64,000 nt of DNA from NCBI GenBank assembly GCA_037783545.1, contig JBBELK010000326.1, forward strand, positions 1,426,001 to 1,490,000, in the 5' to 3' direction. The notes below the pieces were generated by a model that did no database searches, was not told the origin of the DNA, and worked only from the letters and a program-made list of their open reading frames with translations. Shown here piece after piece: positions 48,985-59,804 of this stretch (the stretch's first letter is position 1; each line of letters starts with the position of its first letter). This stretch comes from Henricia sp. BOLD:AAB3569. Lineage: Eukaryota; Echinodermata; Asteroidea; Spinulosida; Echinasteridae. The translations under genes were made by a program, and so were the position numbers.

Positions 48985-49300
48985 TGCGCCTTAGATTGTT
49001 ACCCCTGGTCATCGGGTTCAATAATATCATTCCTCAATCCCTCTCAACTCCCTGGGGACTATGCATGCTGTCCCGCGGCCCGTGCTGCTTACGCGCACAG
49101 GGACTAATCAAACACATCAGCTTTCACTACTCTCGCAGGTACCCATTTCCTCCTGGGTGGAGAGAGGCAATTTGTGGCAAAGTGCCTTGCCCAAGAGCAT
49201 ACGCACCACGGACGAGCCGGGATGGGATTCGAACCCACGACCTGTGGTCGTATACCAAAGTCTTGGATTCAGCACGATACACTACTTGGCCATGCATGGT
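48985..49300 (-). mobile_element. tRNA-derived SINE, family B
   Basis: On the minus strand the head gives CATGGCCAAGTAGTGTATCG (A box) and GGTCGTGGGTTCGAATCCCA (B box, at 49225-49235). A body follows with TTGGGCAAGGCACTTTGCC and CTCCACCCAGGAGGAAATGG. No simple tail is obvious. The 187-codon plus-strand open frame over this region (48924-49487) is the translated SINE, not a gene. Confidence 0.88.
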
Positions 49301-50494
49301 TTCCAATGAAAGTATCAGGATTTCATTTAGAATGCACTTCATACATTTCCCTTTGATCTCATTATTAGGCCTATTCAATTATTTAATACGATATGTTACT
49401 ATCGTATACTATAGCTTTGGAGCTAACTCGATCAGATTTTATTTTGTATTATTCATCGGGCAGCAGACTCTTGGTCCATTTCTCTAGCATTTATGGCAAT
49501 TGGATAATATGGATATCGGTAGCTGTAGAATCGAAACTGGGTTCTGCAAGAAAGAGACCTGTCCGTTGGAGCGTTGACGAAAAGAGAAACGATGCCTCCA
49601 CTGCGCGAAGCCGATAACGACCGCATCGTACACACTGTGTTGCTTTCTAGCGCTCTAAAGCGCACGTTTGGCCGAGTTTCCATTCAGGGAAAAAACAACA
49701 ACATCCCGTGCTAACTAGGGCATTAACGATTCATCGATTTGTCCCCGTTGTCTCGCCGCCAACCTACCCGGGGCCGGCCAGATGAACCGTTTTATCCAAA
49801 CTGCTTCCCTTTCGGACATCGGTGCTGGGGAAAAAAAGCTCAAGGAAAATATTAATACTGCCTATTGATTGAGTAAAATAACATTTGTGCTGACCCAATT
49901 TTTCTTTTTTACATGTTTTTTCTCGAACTATCAACCTTTTGCACATTCAGAGCTAATCCCTCCCCACGGTGGGGTGTCATTGTATGTACTATGAATGGCA
50001 GTCACGGGGAAATGAATTAAATTGGTCAGGTTCATGTTAAATGCTTAAACTAAACTGACCTTCGCTGGACGTAAGAGGTAATGCGCCGGAAAAAACTGGG
50101 CCAGTGAAAGTTGGGCACGCACTCGGGCGGAAGCAAATGGAGATACGGCAGAGGAACGCGGCCAGAAGCCGTTCACGGCAGAAGAATCAAGTTGAATAAA
50201 TGATTGTTTAATTACATTGCCTCGGCTGTCATATATTTGGCCTGTCTTTGTGTGGGAGCTGTGCCATCCCTGATAAATCAGGGTAGTAGGGAAACCTATG
50301 CTCGGTCAGTCGGTTAAATTGTCGCTGCTAGTATGAGGCACGAACAATAATTCTTCTCCCAGGAAGAGAAAACAAATAGCACGCGTATAAAAAGAATATA
50401 ACATGCCTATTATACAATGACCTGCACGTTAGCATCTCCGTGATGTAACTGAAGCATCCATCTGCAATCTTACTCTGAGCAAAATCTTGTCTGT
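49301..50494. other. Non-coding stretch, no gene recognised
   Basis: Frames at 49393-49683 overlap on both strands. TAGGCCTA at 49366. No repeat structure found. Confidence 0.45.
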
Positions 50495-51304
50495 TGTTAC
50501 GGTCCGGAAAGTTCCAGACTATAACAAGACAAGAAAATGGAAACTCGCCAAACGCAACAAAGGAGTAAAACAAGATCACACTGTGATGTAAAGAACAAAG
50601 AAACAATTATTTACGTTATGATCTGAGAATCAAAAATAAATGCACAGTGATTAAGTTAGGTTAATTTGTAGTGAGCACTTAAAGAAAGATCTTGTACAAA
50701 ATAAAAGAAAAGATCTTACGAAAACTAAGGTGAGGACTTGACGGCTTGAACGGCGGCTTCACGCACACAAGTTCCTGGCCACGACGAGACGACAACAAGA
50801 CGAACTGCTCTTTAACTCAGTTCACTAAGTCTCTGTCCCGAGAAAATCCAGCGATGAGCACTCCTTAGTCAAGATTAACACGGTCTCTTTCTCTCAAGAA
50901 ACAACGGATCGCACGAAGAAACAATGCACAGGTAACGCTCGGCACACGTGGACAGAAAATCCTTTCGTTGAAGGCTCAATCAAAACGCCGTCGACAAATC
51001 CCGCGTCGATAATAATCACAACAACGTCCTCCTTCCAAACATTAAGTGCTCTTGACTAAAACCCTTGATTAAAACCCTTGATCGAATCCCAAAAGAAAAT
51101 AGAAGCCCTGGCCTTAAATACTCATCTTACATGTTCTAGAAAAAACTACACAGAACTGGATGCACTTATGCACACTTAATTCCAAGAAGTGATGTCATTG
51201 CATGTCCAAGGGAATTTCCCCCAGCTACCAAAAAATAGACTGTAGTACCATTACATCATACGGCAAAAATAAGCTCTCGTGCTGTTGGCTGCTATCCAAT
51301 GACA
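50495..51304 (-). mobile_element. Possible LTR of the Gypsy element
   Basis: On the minus strand the region after the RNase H remnant starts TGTCATTGG and reaches CCGTAACA, so it has TG...CA borders. It contains GTATTTAAGG as a possible TATA box about 180 bp in. The boundaries are a guess: no polypurine tract is clear and there is no second LTR in the window to compare. Confidence 0.35.
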
Positions 51305-51332
51305 TAAGTCTCATGAATATTCAAATGAGCTT

Positions 51333-52565
51333 CTAAGCAGGTTTTCTGAGAAATGCATAGTAAACACCATTCGTCACATACACTTCAAAGTGTTGTAGAG
51401 CAAGGACCAGACCCAACGCTACTTCTTCGATGGTTGAATATGTGGCCTGGTGTTTGTTCAGTTTCTTCGAAAAGTAACTGATCGGTCGTTCAATGCCCGG
51501 CTTATCATCTTGGAGCAAAACTGCTCCGACACCAACATCACTGGCGTTAATGGCTATTTTGAACGCCTTGTCAAACTTAGGCGCAGCCAAAACTGGTTCG
51601 TTCGTCAGAATGGCTTTCAACTTGTCAAATGCATTTTGGCATGAGTCAGACCAAACAAACTTGACATTTTTCTGCAGGAGTTTAGTCAGTGGAGTGGCAA
51701 TAGTGCTGAAGTTTGGATCAAACTTTCTGTAAAATCCACTCATTCCCATGCAGGAATCGCATAAGTTCTCTTTTCCCAGTGGGAACGAGAAAGTCCTATA
51801 GATGGCTTGGGTTTTGGCCATCCGTGGCAGCACGCGACCCTGACCGACCACGTGACCTAAGTATGTCACGGTAGCTTTGGCAAATTCACTTTTCTTTAAA
51901 TTTATCACCAAGTTGGCTTCAGAAAGACGGTCAAATATGGCACCCAAGTGTTTCAGATGGTCTTCCCAGCTATCGCTCTACACCAAAATGTCATCAATGT
52001 CCAGAAATGATTTTACTCATCCTCTGGAACGTAGCCGGGGCGTTTTTCATCCCAAACGGCGTCGTTTTGCATTGGTACAGACCATCGGGTGTCACAAACG
52101 CTGAAATTTCTTTGGCTTGGTCAGTCAAGGACACTTGCCAATAACCCTTTAACAGGTCTATTTTACTGACAAATGCAGAGTTTCCCACTCGATCAATGTA
52201 GTCTCCTGCATTGACCTTTTGATAATCGATGCAGAATCTAAGTGTCCCGTCAGGTTTTGGTACCATGACAATGGGAGAACTCCAAAAAACTCTGACTCGG
52301 TTCTATAATGTCATTCTCCAACATGAAATTAATCTCTTCCCGAACTTTTGACAACTTGTCCGGGTTGAGCCGGTAGGGTGCCTGTTTTAAAGGCCTTGTA
52401 TCCCCTACATCGACATCATGAACTGCAACTGAAGTACGACCTGGTTTGTCAGAACAAACTTGCTTGCACTTTTGGAGCAGGTTTGATAGGTCTTGTCGTT
52501 GGTCAATGCTCAAATGGCCAAGGATATTGTCTAAGTCAGCTAGAATTTCAGAATTTAAAAGCTGA
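51333..52565 (-). pseudogene. Ty3/Gypsy reverse transcriptase and RNase H, broken
   Basis: Read on the minus strand, the RT start (52565-52250) holds QAPYRLNPDKLSKVREEINF. The fingers and palm (52266-51994) hold MVPKPDGTLRFCIDYQKVNA and TTPFGMKNAPATFQRM, standard for Gypsy RT. The catalytic Asp pair is at about 51985, next to a frameshift and an in-frame TAG. The thumb and connection follow (LGHVVG, then KFVWSDSCQNAFDKLK), then RNase H (VGVGAVLLQ, PISYFSKKLNKHQATYSTIE), which is cut off after HFEVYV. The usual DAS of RNase H reads NAS here. At least two frameshifts lie within RT. The family copies RNA into DNA in virus-like particles. Confidence 0.93.
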
Positions 52566-52569
52566 ACAG

Positions 52570-53225
52570 TTAGGATGTTTTTGTCTCATTGTCATTTAGT
52601 GAATGGTCACTATTGGGCTCAATAACAGTTACCCCCACAGGTTGGCCAGAATTGTCGCGCTCGTTGTATTTCTTGAGCATGTTAACATTACAAACTCTTT
52701 GGCTCTTTCTTCGGTCTGGAGTACTGATGACGTAATTAACATCATTGAGTTTCTTTTTGACACAGTAAGGCCCACTAAACTTTGCTTTAAGGGGCTCGTC
52801 AGGCAGAGGCAACAGCACTAGAACTTTCTCGCCGGGCTTAAAGATGCGGACTTCAGATTTATTGTCTGCTCTTGTCTTCATGACCCGTTGAGATTCTTTA
52901 AGGTGTTCTTGAACGACAGAACAGGGTCTTGATAACCTCTCTTTGAAGTTCGACACATAGTCGAGGAGATTGGTCTCGCCATCCTCTGCAAGAAATATCT
53001 CCTCATGACCGTAGACCAACTCGAACGGAGTAAAACCCTCGTGGCAAATAACAGAAAGGGAATTCCTTTGTCCCGATCTTCTGGAAAATCCTCGCAGTAT
53101 AAGCTCCGATCATATTATTGAGGGTTTGGTGGTACCTCTCCAGAGCTCCTTGGGACTGCGGGTGATATGCGGATGATTTTATCTGCTTTATCCCCAGAGC
53201 AATATATTGTGTGTGTGAAAGAAGT
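52570..53225 (-). pseudogene. Ty3/Gypsy integrase C-terminal part, truncated, upstream of RT
   Basis: The minus strand reads SSAYHPQSQGALERYHQTLN, which contains the catalytic Glu of the DDE triad, then a frameshift near 53035. A GFTPFELVYGH-type motif follows, and then the GPY/F-like C-terminal module (KFSGPYCVKKKLNDVNYVIS). The two catalytic Asp are missing because the element is cut at about 53225. The integrase frame ends in TAA at 52570, and the RT frame continues one base back across GACAAAAACATCC. So integrase precedes RT here, the reverse of normal Ty3/Gypsy order and as in Gmr1-like elements. Confidence 0.9.
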
Positions 53226-53280
53226 ATGGAAATTACTAGAAACATCTCGCTTATTCTTTGTGTACATAACACTGTAGATA

Positions 53281-53340
53281 CAGCCGAAGTGTGGCGTGTT
53301 GTCATGGTAATTGGCTCTAAACATCATGGCCGTCGGAAAA
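53281..53340. repeat. 60-bp segment shared with the long inverted repeat at 16 kb
   Basis: GTCATGGTAATTGGCTCTAA and ACATCATGGCCGT occur here and, inverted, at 16035-16094. The retroelement stops just before this segment, so another mobile element probably replaced its 5' part. Confidence 0.75.
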
Positions 53341-53466
53341 AAAGTACCATTGCAAAAGCGCAGGGACACGGTTCAGTAATTTTTAGTGTAGAGCCATTGC
53401 CTAGGCAACCAACAAAATATGACGTATTCACTTCGGCAGTCTATTGGTTATATTATACCTTTATAC

Positions 53467-55195
53467 CCTAGTCACACTATAGGCGGAATGGGCCGGAATG
53501 CCGTCGGAATGAAAATTCTATGTATATTCCGGGATATTCGAAGTGCATTCTAAAAATTCTGACTGCATTCCGAGTGCATTCCAAACATTTGGGCCCATTC
53601 TTGTGGCCGACCGAATGTTTTGCTCATGCTCAAAAGGTGCATTCGAAGAGGAGAAATATCGAACGGCATTCGAAGTGTATATATTCTAACTGCATTCTGA
53701 CTGCATTCTAAGGTCGGGTTGGCGTACGGGTTCTTTCCTCGCCTTTCACCTCTGGCGTCCCGGGTTCGAATCCGGGGCGTGTATGTGGATTAGGTTTGCA
53801 TTACCTACTTGACCGCGTGGGTTTTCCCTTGGGGATTTCTCTGGGGGTTTTCCTCCCACTTCTAAAACTGCTACTCCTTCTTCGTCATCTCTAGTTGATA
53901 ATAAAGTATAGTTAAAAGCTGAACCCGTATAGTTAATGGAATAAAGGGCCTTAGTTGCCGAAGATGCCATAAAAATTAACAACAACAACAACAACAACAA
54001 CTGCATTCTAAATATTCTTACGGCATTCCAACAGAATTCGAAACATTCTGATCGCGTTCGAGGGAAAAATCGAAATGGCAAGCCATGGCAATCCTGCCAG
54101 AATGTCCCGAATGTGCCTCGAATGAGCCGGAATGCACCTCGAGTGCATCTCGATTGCTGCCGGAATCTATTTAGATATTAAAATAGTTCAGCTGGAATGC
54201 ACTTCGAAGGCCTTCTGAATATTTCGATTGCCGCTCGAATACATCTCAAATGCAGTCGGAACGTCCCGATTAGCCTTTTAGAAGTATGGCGGAACAAAAC
54301 TGAGAGGGCGCAATTTCATTTGGGTATGAATTTTTTGTATCAATTGTATTTCTTTTCAAAAACTTGATTTACATGTTGTAATTATAATACATAGACAGAA
54401 TTATAAATAAAATTAATAAGTGTAAAGTGAAAAACTGAGTTATTTTGCATTTTAGTCGATTTTATACCCACTGCAAAGTGTGTGCGCCATACTTCAAAAA
54501 GGCTAATTGGCCCTTGAATGAGTCCGGACGTAATTCAGAACACCACCGAATCGCATAAAAACGCGGCTAGCTGCCGCAAAGCAACATGGTCCAGGGGGTC
54601 CATACTCTATATAGTGTCTGGGCTGAGACTGATGAAAATGCTAGATTCGGCAGCGTTTTATACCCTATGGGGGACCATTCCCGTGGCATTCTTGGTACAC
54701 TCGGGACATTCGTGTTATATTCTAAGCACATTCGAAGTACATTCTAAGTATTCGAGCTGCATTATCTTTGAATTCTTAGACGTTCGAAACATATTCGGCG
54801 GCCATTCTGACTGCATTTGAGGTGAATTCGTACAGCATTCGAGGCACCTTCCAACCAGACTTCGGGTGGTATTCGGACAGCAATAGAACCGCACTCGTAC
54901 GGCATTCGAAGTGCATTCTTAATATTCTTACTGCACTATAACAGCATTCTAGGTATTCCTACTGTGTTCCAACTACATTTGAACTGCATTCGAAAGCTAA
55001 TACACCCGGAATGTGCAAGAATCATTCGAGGCGGGTTCGAAGTGCATTCTAAGTATTCGAACGGCATTCTTACAAAGCTGTACGAATGTTGGTCAGTTTG
55101 AAATTCCCGCCCGAATGTGTCACGAAATTTGAAAATGTTTCATTCCGGCTGGTTCTGCTTGATTCCTGCTAATTCCGAATAAGTGTGACGGGGGC
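53467..55195. mobile_element. Element built of an 11-bp-phased ATTC/GAAT repeat
   Basis: The outer ends share GTCACACT (53472 and, inverted, 55185), each followed by CGGAAT-type motifs. Inside, the core CATTC or its complement GAATG recurs every 11 bp with six variable bases between, for example in 54000-54180 and 54695-54990. Orientation switches near 53510, 54060, in the centre and near 55085. A central part (54260-54535) is itself inverted around TTAGCCTTTT-GAAGTATGGCG. There is no coding capacity. The ends suggest a non-autonomous DNA transposon, with subterminal arrays possibly as binding sites. Confidence 0.75.
53712..54000 (+). mobile_element. tRNA-derived SINE, family A copy 2, with target duplication
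   Basis: A full copy: GGTCGGGTTGGCG start, B box GGTTCGAATCC at about 53763, body CCTCCCACTTCTAAAACTGC, and a (CAA)n tail ending at 54000. The 11 bases before it (CTGCATTCTAA, 53701-53711) are repeated exactly after it (54001-54011). This marks a LINE-type insertion into the 11-bp array. It is the best preserved copy of the family here. Confidence 0.95.
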
Positions 55196-55205
55196 TTTAC
55201 TAAAG

Positions 55206-55565
55206 TACATGTCTATGGAACGAAAGCGATCCCGTTGACCGGGGAGCAGTCTAGGTAAAGCATTGTTTTCATCGATATATAGTCACTGGATGAAACAACG
55301 ACGTCTAAAATTGAAGCCACCGTCCGCCATTGTACCCCACCAAACACAATGCCTTGCCTAGACTCGTCATACTGTCGTCACTAGTCTACAGGTGTTAAGT
55401 GTAATGCAAGCGATCGCATGGACCGGGGAGCACTCTAGGCCAAGCAATGTTCGTGGGGTACAATGGCGGCCGGCGCAAGGCTTCAATTCTCGTATAGCCA
55501 ACTGCTATTGCATACTTCATCCAGTGATTATATATCGATGATTGTTTTGCCTGGAGTAAGATTGC
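55206..55565. mobile_element. Fold-back element related to repeat R
   Basis: 55256-55345 (CATCGATATATAGTCACTGG, GAAGCC, CGCCATTGTACCCCAC) is inverted at 55446-55560 with a short insert in the right arm. The spacer of about 100 bp contains TCACTAGTC and GCGATCGC. The part 55306-55388 matches 39835-39917 inverted. Confidence 0.82.
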
Positions 55566-55700
55566 CAACATAGTGTCCTGCGCGCAGTGCATGATGGGAC
55601 GGAATTCTATTACGCTAGCATACGTACAAACATATGGAGTATCGCTGAGGAGTTGAACTCTCAGCAGCTTTAAAATCTTAAAAGGTCTCAAATGTTTGTG
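55566..55700. repeat. Fold-back family F, copy 2 (one arm)
   Basis: CTGCGCGCAGTGCATGATGG, GGAATTCTA and GCTAGCATACGTAC follow the order of the arm at 1641 and of the copy at 62627. No opposite arm was found. Confidence 0.7.
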
Positions 55701-56389
55701 CACGCTGTCAGTTTTAACATGATTTACAGTTCTATATTACTGTATGTCTGTTTTGGTTTATAACGTAGCTTGCGTGTGAAATATTTACTGGATTGTTACC
55801 GAGGAGTGGGCACGGCCTTCCAGATTGGTGTGGTCGATCCACGACGGTTGTGCTTAGTGTTTTGATTTTATTGAATAAACTGAAAACTTTATGGAAATAA
55901 ATGTTTAAAAGAACTTTGCACCATGGTCACTGGTCATGATATTTTTGTACAAAACAATTGGCAATGGCTAAAAATTGTTTTTATTTTGTGCAATTACAGG
56001 TCTAGGTGTATAGAAAGACTCCCTCATCCAAACACTGCCCTTTTATTTTAATGATTAAACAAAAATAGTTTCATAAAGTTAAATATTATGGTGATAAATC
56101 TATCTCAAGAGGGAAATTCATAAACATAAAGATATGACGGAAAAACTCATTTCTTTTTACTTGGTAAAGTCGGCAGGCGATTGTCCAAATATGGTCCACA
56201 TTGTTACCTTCCATTACAAACAATAATGCAATCCATAATGCCATGTTTTAAATTGAAATGGAATTATGGTTTAATTCCATTTAAAGTTAAATTTTATTAA
56301 TTAAGATCCGAACAAGTGAAATCAGACTGAACATAATGAGGCCGATCTCGGCTGAACGACGGAACCAATCATTCAGAACCGCTTCTCGG
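55701..56389. other. Non-coding stretch, no gene recognised
   Basis: AT-rich, no repeat or domain recognised. Confidence 0.45.
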
Positions 56390-56485
56390 TTATTTATTTA
56401 TTTATTTATTTATTTCCTTTATTTATACAGGGTAAAAGCTCAAACAGCTTAAAGCTGGTTTTCATTGAGGCCCTGTCATTATATA
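56390..56485 (-). mobile_element. 3' tail of a LINE or LINE-dependent SINE
   Basis: On the minus strand GCCTCAATGAAAACCAGCTT, TTTACCCTGTATAAATAAAG and then an (AATA)n run form the kind of end left by non-LTR retrotransposons with a microsatellite tail. No reverse transcriptase lies upstream, so the copy is 5'-truncated. Confidence 0.6.
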
Positions 56486-58230
56486 TATTTTGTCATTATA
56501 AATATAATAATGACAAAATAAAATAATATAAAGTACATTTTGTTTGAAATTTTATAATACAAACTTTGTTGGTTCTTGACAATCGGATGAATTTTACACG
56601 CAGGATACGTTATAATCCCTAAACAGATATACAGCAAGGCGAGAACTTGCGGCGTAAACCAAACATTGCGACGTTTAATGGTTTTGAAGTTTAACTCCGC
56701 TGTGAAAATCCACATGCTTGTACGTACATGCTTGAATGTACGCTTCTGTGCAGCGTATGCTAAAATTCCAATCGTGCACTGCGCGTAGTGTGCACTGTGG
56801 AGAACAGTAAAAGCAATGCCATGTACTTCGCGCATGATTATCATCTGCTGCCTTACATCTTTCATTTGTATAGAGGTCGGTGTAAAAAAAACAAGTTGAT
56901 ATCTTGAATCATCTTGAAGAAAAGCTCTGGAAAAAATTTTCGGAAAAAGAAGAAAAAGCTAAAAGAGACAAAGAACCAATGCAAAAGCAACGAAGCCCTA
57001 TCACCTAAAAAAAGAAAAAAGATCTGGGGCAAATGTGCGATTTTGTGATTACATTGACCTTCCGCAGAAGTAGAAAATTGCACTTTTTGTTTAATCAATA
57101 TTTTTCTACTTTGTTAAATCCCATTTTATTTAATGTTCAAATAAACAAACAATTGCCTTTAACTTTAAAAAAAAAGAATATTAGCTTTTGTAAGTGTGCC
57201 GGACACAACGGTAGGGTGTAAATTAGAAGTAAATGCAAAGTATAGCTGCATTTTCCCACTTTGCACTTTGTATTTCGTGTTTAACATAAATACAACCGGC
57301 CAGTCAATTTAAAAAAAGGGGTGGGGTGGGAAATGCATTAACAAATAAAATTGTGCCTCTTTTGTTACGGTACACTTAATTGCAACTTGATTTGCGCAAC
57401 GTAAACCAACCAGCTCAATCACAACATTTTGTGGACGAAGAGCGCCACTCTACTACTTCGCACGTGTTATTGTAATGTCTATATATCTCACATGTACAGA
57501 AAAAAGGCATCGTTGCATATCGGTCATTCTAAAGTGGCAAGAGAACGAAACAATAGGCCGGCACAGTTGCGTGTGGGTCACCATGAGGTCATCTTCATTT
57601 AAAAAAAACAATTTCCCCCCAAAAAATGAGTAGGCCATTACGCAGTGATCTGTTTTTGGCGTGTTGCCTGAATTGCATCTGCGCTGCTATAAGATTAAAA
57701 GGCTTGCCGCGGCACTTTGTTGTCAAAAAAATCCCAAAACTCAAATTTCATAGTTGGTTGCATGTGCTTACAATTGCAAGTGCTCACGAAGCGAGTAATA
57801 CTTTTAACATGGCAGGTTGGATTTGCTATATTTACATTTCGGCATCTGTAATTTCAGATAAATCTATACGGGCCATGTTTTTGATTACAGCACGGTCTGT
57901 TCACAACGTGGTTTTCAGTGTTTTCCCACACTCGTTTTATTCTATAGAAAACCAAACAAACGCAAGATACACTAAAACCGACGACGATGATGCACGATGA
58001 CAAAAAACAACACCAAGTTTATAGGCATGCTGCATGTGACCGTGCCTTACATCGGTCGCTTTGACTGGACGTATAACATTGAGAGGAAACAACTAAGCTC
58101 GAATCGTCACTCAAATTCACGTATTGGCGTAGCGGCATCGCTCTGCAGAATCCAATGCTTCCATAAAGCATTCCACAGATCAAAATACAATATTCTGCGT
58201 CTTTCCATTGCAATTGCTATAGCCGGTTAT
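56486..58230. other. Mostly non-coding; contains family F copy 3 at 56730-56850 (minus)
   Basis: On the minus strand CGCGCAGTGCACGATTGGAA, TTTTAGCATACGCTGC and CATGTACGTACAAGC match the arm of family F. The two adjoining plus-strand frames at 57626-58000 and 57997-58383 overlap by four bases but show no domain and run into a MITE, so I do not call them genes. Confidence 0.55.
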
Positions 58231-58626
58231 AAGCCCCCTCAGCACTGGCAAACATTTCACATTTCCCCCCAGCAAAATTTGCATGGACACCCCATAAATC
58301 ATTATAGCAAACAACAGCAAACTTCACCAAACCTATTTGACAGTGTTTGGACATGCTGTTGGCAAACATCTGTTTCCTTATGAGTGAACCAATCAGGAAC
58401 GAGTTTCAGATCATGTGGTTATAGCCAGCCGACCGTGATCATGTGACCGTTCAAGATGGCAGCCCCCAGTGGCGCTAAAGATCTGTCCCGTTTTTTTGTC
58501 GTCCATGCTTTTTATACAAAACACAACAAAACAATGTCAAAACTGCACCACACAAATGTTTTGCGAAGGTGATGTTTGCAAACATCAAAAAGTTTGCAAG
58601 TGTTTGCCAGTGTAGACGAGACTTTA
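58231..58626. mobile_element. 396-bp MITE with CACTGGCAAACA ends
   Basis: CACTGGCAAACATTTC at 58243 is matched by the complement of TTGCAAGTGTTTGCCAGTG at the right. The outer parts (CCCTCAG / CTCGTCTA) are similar. Several GCAAACATC motifs lie just inside both ends in both orientations. Confidence 0.82.
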
Positions 58627-59804
58627 GACAATCAGCGTACCAACTGCATTGTCGCCAAAAGTGTTCATACGGGTTGAAAATATTATATTTTTTATCAAAC
58701 TGACGCTGATTGTTAGTTTCCCCTCTGTCAAAACTAATTATTCCTTTGGAGCATAAGTGGAAATGCGCTTTCATTTAAAATGTATTTATTTAAATATTAA
58801 ATTAGACTCTCTGAGGCCCTTTTGGTCCCAAACAGTGGTCACTTTGTCAAAACACGTTTGGTGGTCCTATATTTTTAAATGAGAGAAATGAGTTTTGTAC
58901 GCAATTAAGAAAATTAAAGACAAACTCCATTCCCGCACACACTATTAAAATGCATAATTCGCAATGTCTTTTTCTCTCCTCTTGCAGAATATAATAGTAT
59001 TTTATGTCAAATAGTGGCACATTCTCTTTGCGGGAAAATGTTTGCCTTAATTGTTGTCAAGTGGTTGCCCTTGAAATGGCGAAAACAATATTTATCGTAC
59101 TGTTTACAAAACCTTTGCGTTATTACTTGTGCTATAAATGAAAACGTTTGAAATACTACAATTTGCAAAGACGTGTACCAAATTGACGGGGTTATCTATG
59201 CGCCACTCGGAGTTTGTTGCCAGCCATTCCTAGATATGCCAGCACGCATTTCCAATAGTTGATTGCTTTTGAATCACACTTTCGCAGTCATACACAAACT
59301 TGGAACAAAAGACCAATAACTGGCCAACTTTATTTGCTACAGCGGAAACACAGGAGGCAAAATATTGACTTTTGATTCGCGGGTGCCAAGTATCCGAGTC
59401 TGCTAACGAGAATTTGATTAAAAACTCTGACGTATTGTCGAGTTGTCCTCATTTCATTCATTACTTTGTCCTCGCTCTTTTCCGCTGTGTGCTGATCACG
59501 TGACGTAGGCAATTTGTGAAGTTCTTTTGAGGAATAACGTCAGTCGATCTATCCAGAGGGCTCTCTGTTGACAACTCAAATTGATAAATCAAAAATCCAG
59601 AAACAGCCGCGGAATACGCTATAAACTCATGAACCCAGCAATTATTCAATATTTTAAGTCATTTTGGGGCAAAGGAATTGAATAAAGAAACCTGTTAAAA
59701 GTTTCCGCGCGCACAATATCAAATGACCTTCATTTCTTAGCCGTGTACCAATTTCGGCCAAGCGAGTGTTGTTATTTGCGTCTTCGTCGAAAAAAAAAAT
59801 CATT
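58627..59804. other. Non-coding stretch, no gene recognised
   Basis: AT-rich. Frames at 59330-59649 and 59654-59917 on the minus strand show no domain, though the latter overlaps the start of the remnant described next. Confidence 0.45.

Noticed and set aside
48924-49487. Longest ATG frame in the region (187 codons), plus strand
   Set aside because: It is the translated complement of a tRNA-derived SINE; the RDGIRTHDLW-type string comes from the B box and T-arm.
50495-51304. Confident LTR call
   Set aside because: No second LTR, polypurine tract or primer-binding site to fix the borders; kept at low confidence.
53467-55195. CRISPR-like array or simple satellite
   Set aside because: Core of four to five bases every 11 bp with orientation switches is neither a CRISPR nor a plain tandem satellite.
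57626-58383. Two adjoining frames overlapping by four bases, like a bacterial gene pair
   Set aside because: The sequence is eukaryotic, no domain is seen, and the second frame runs into a MITE.
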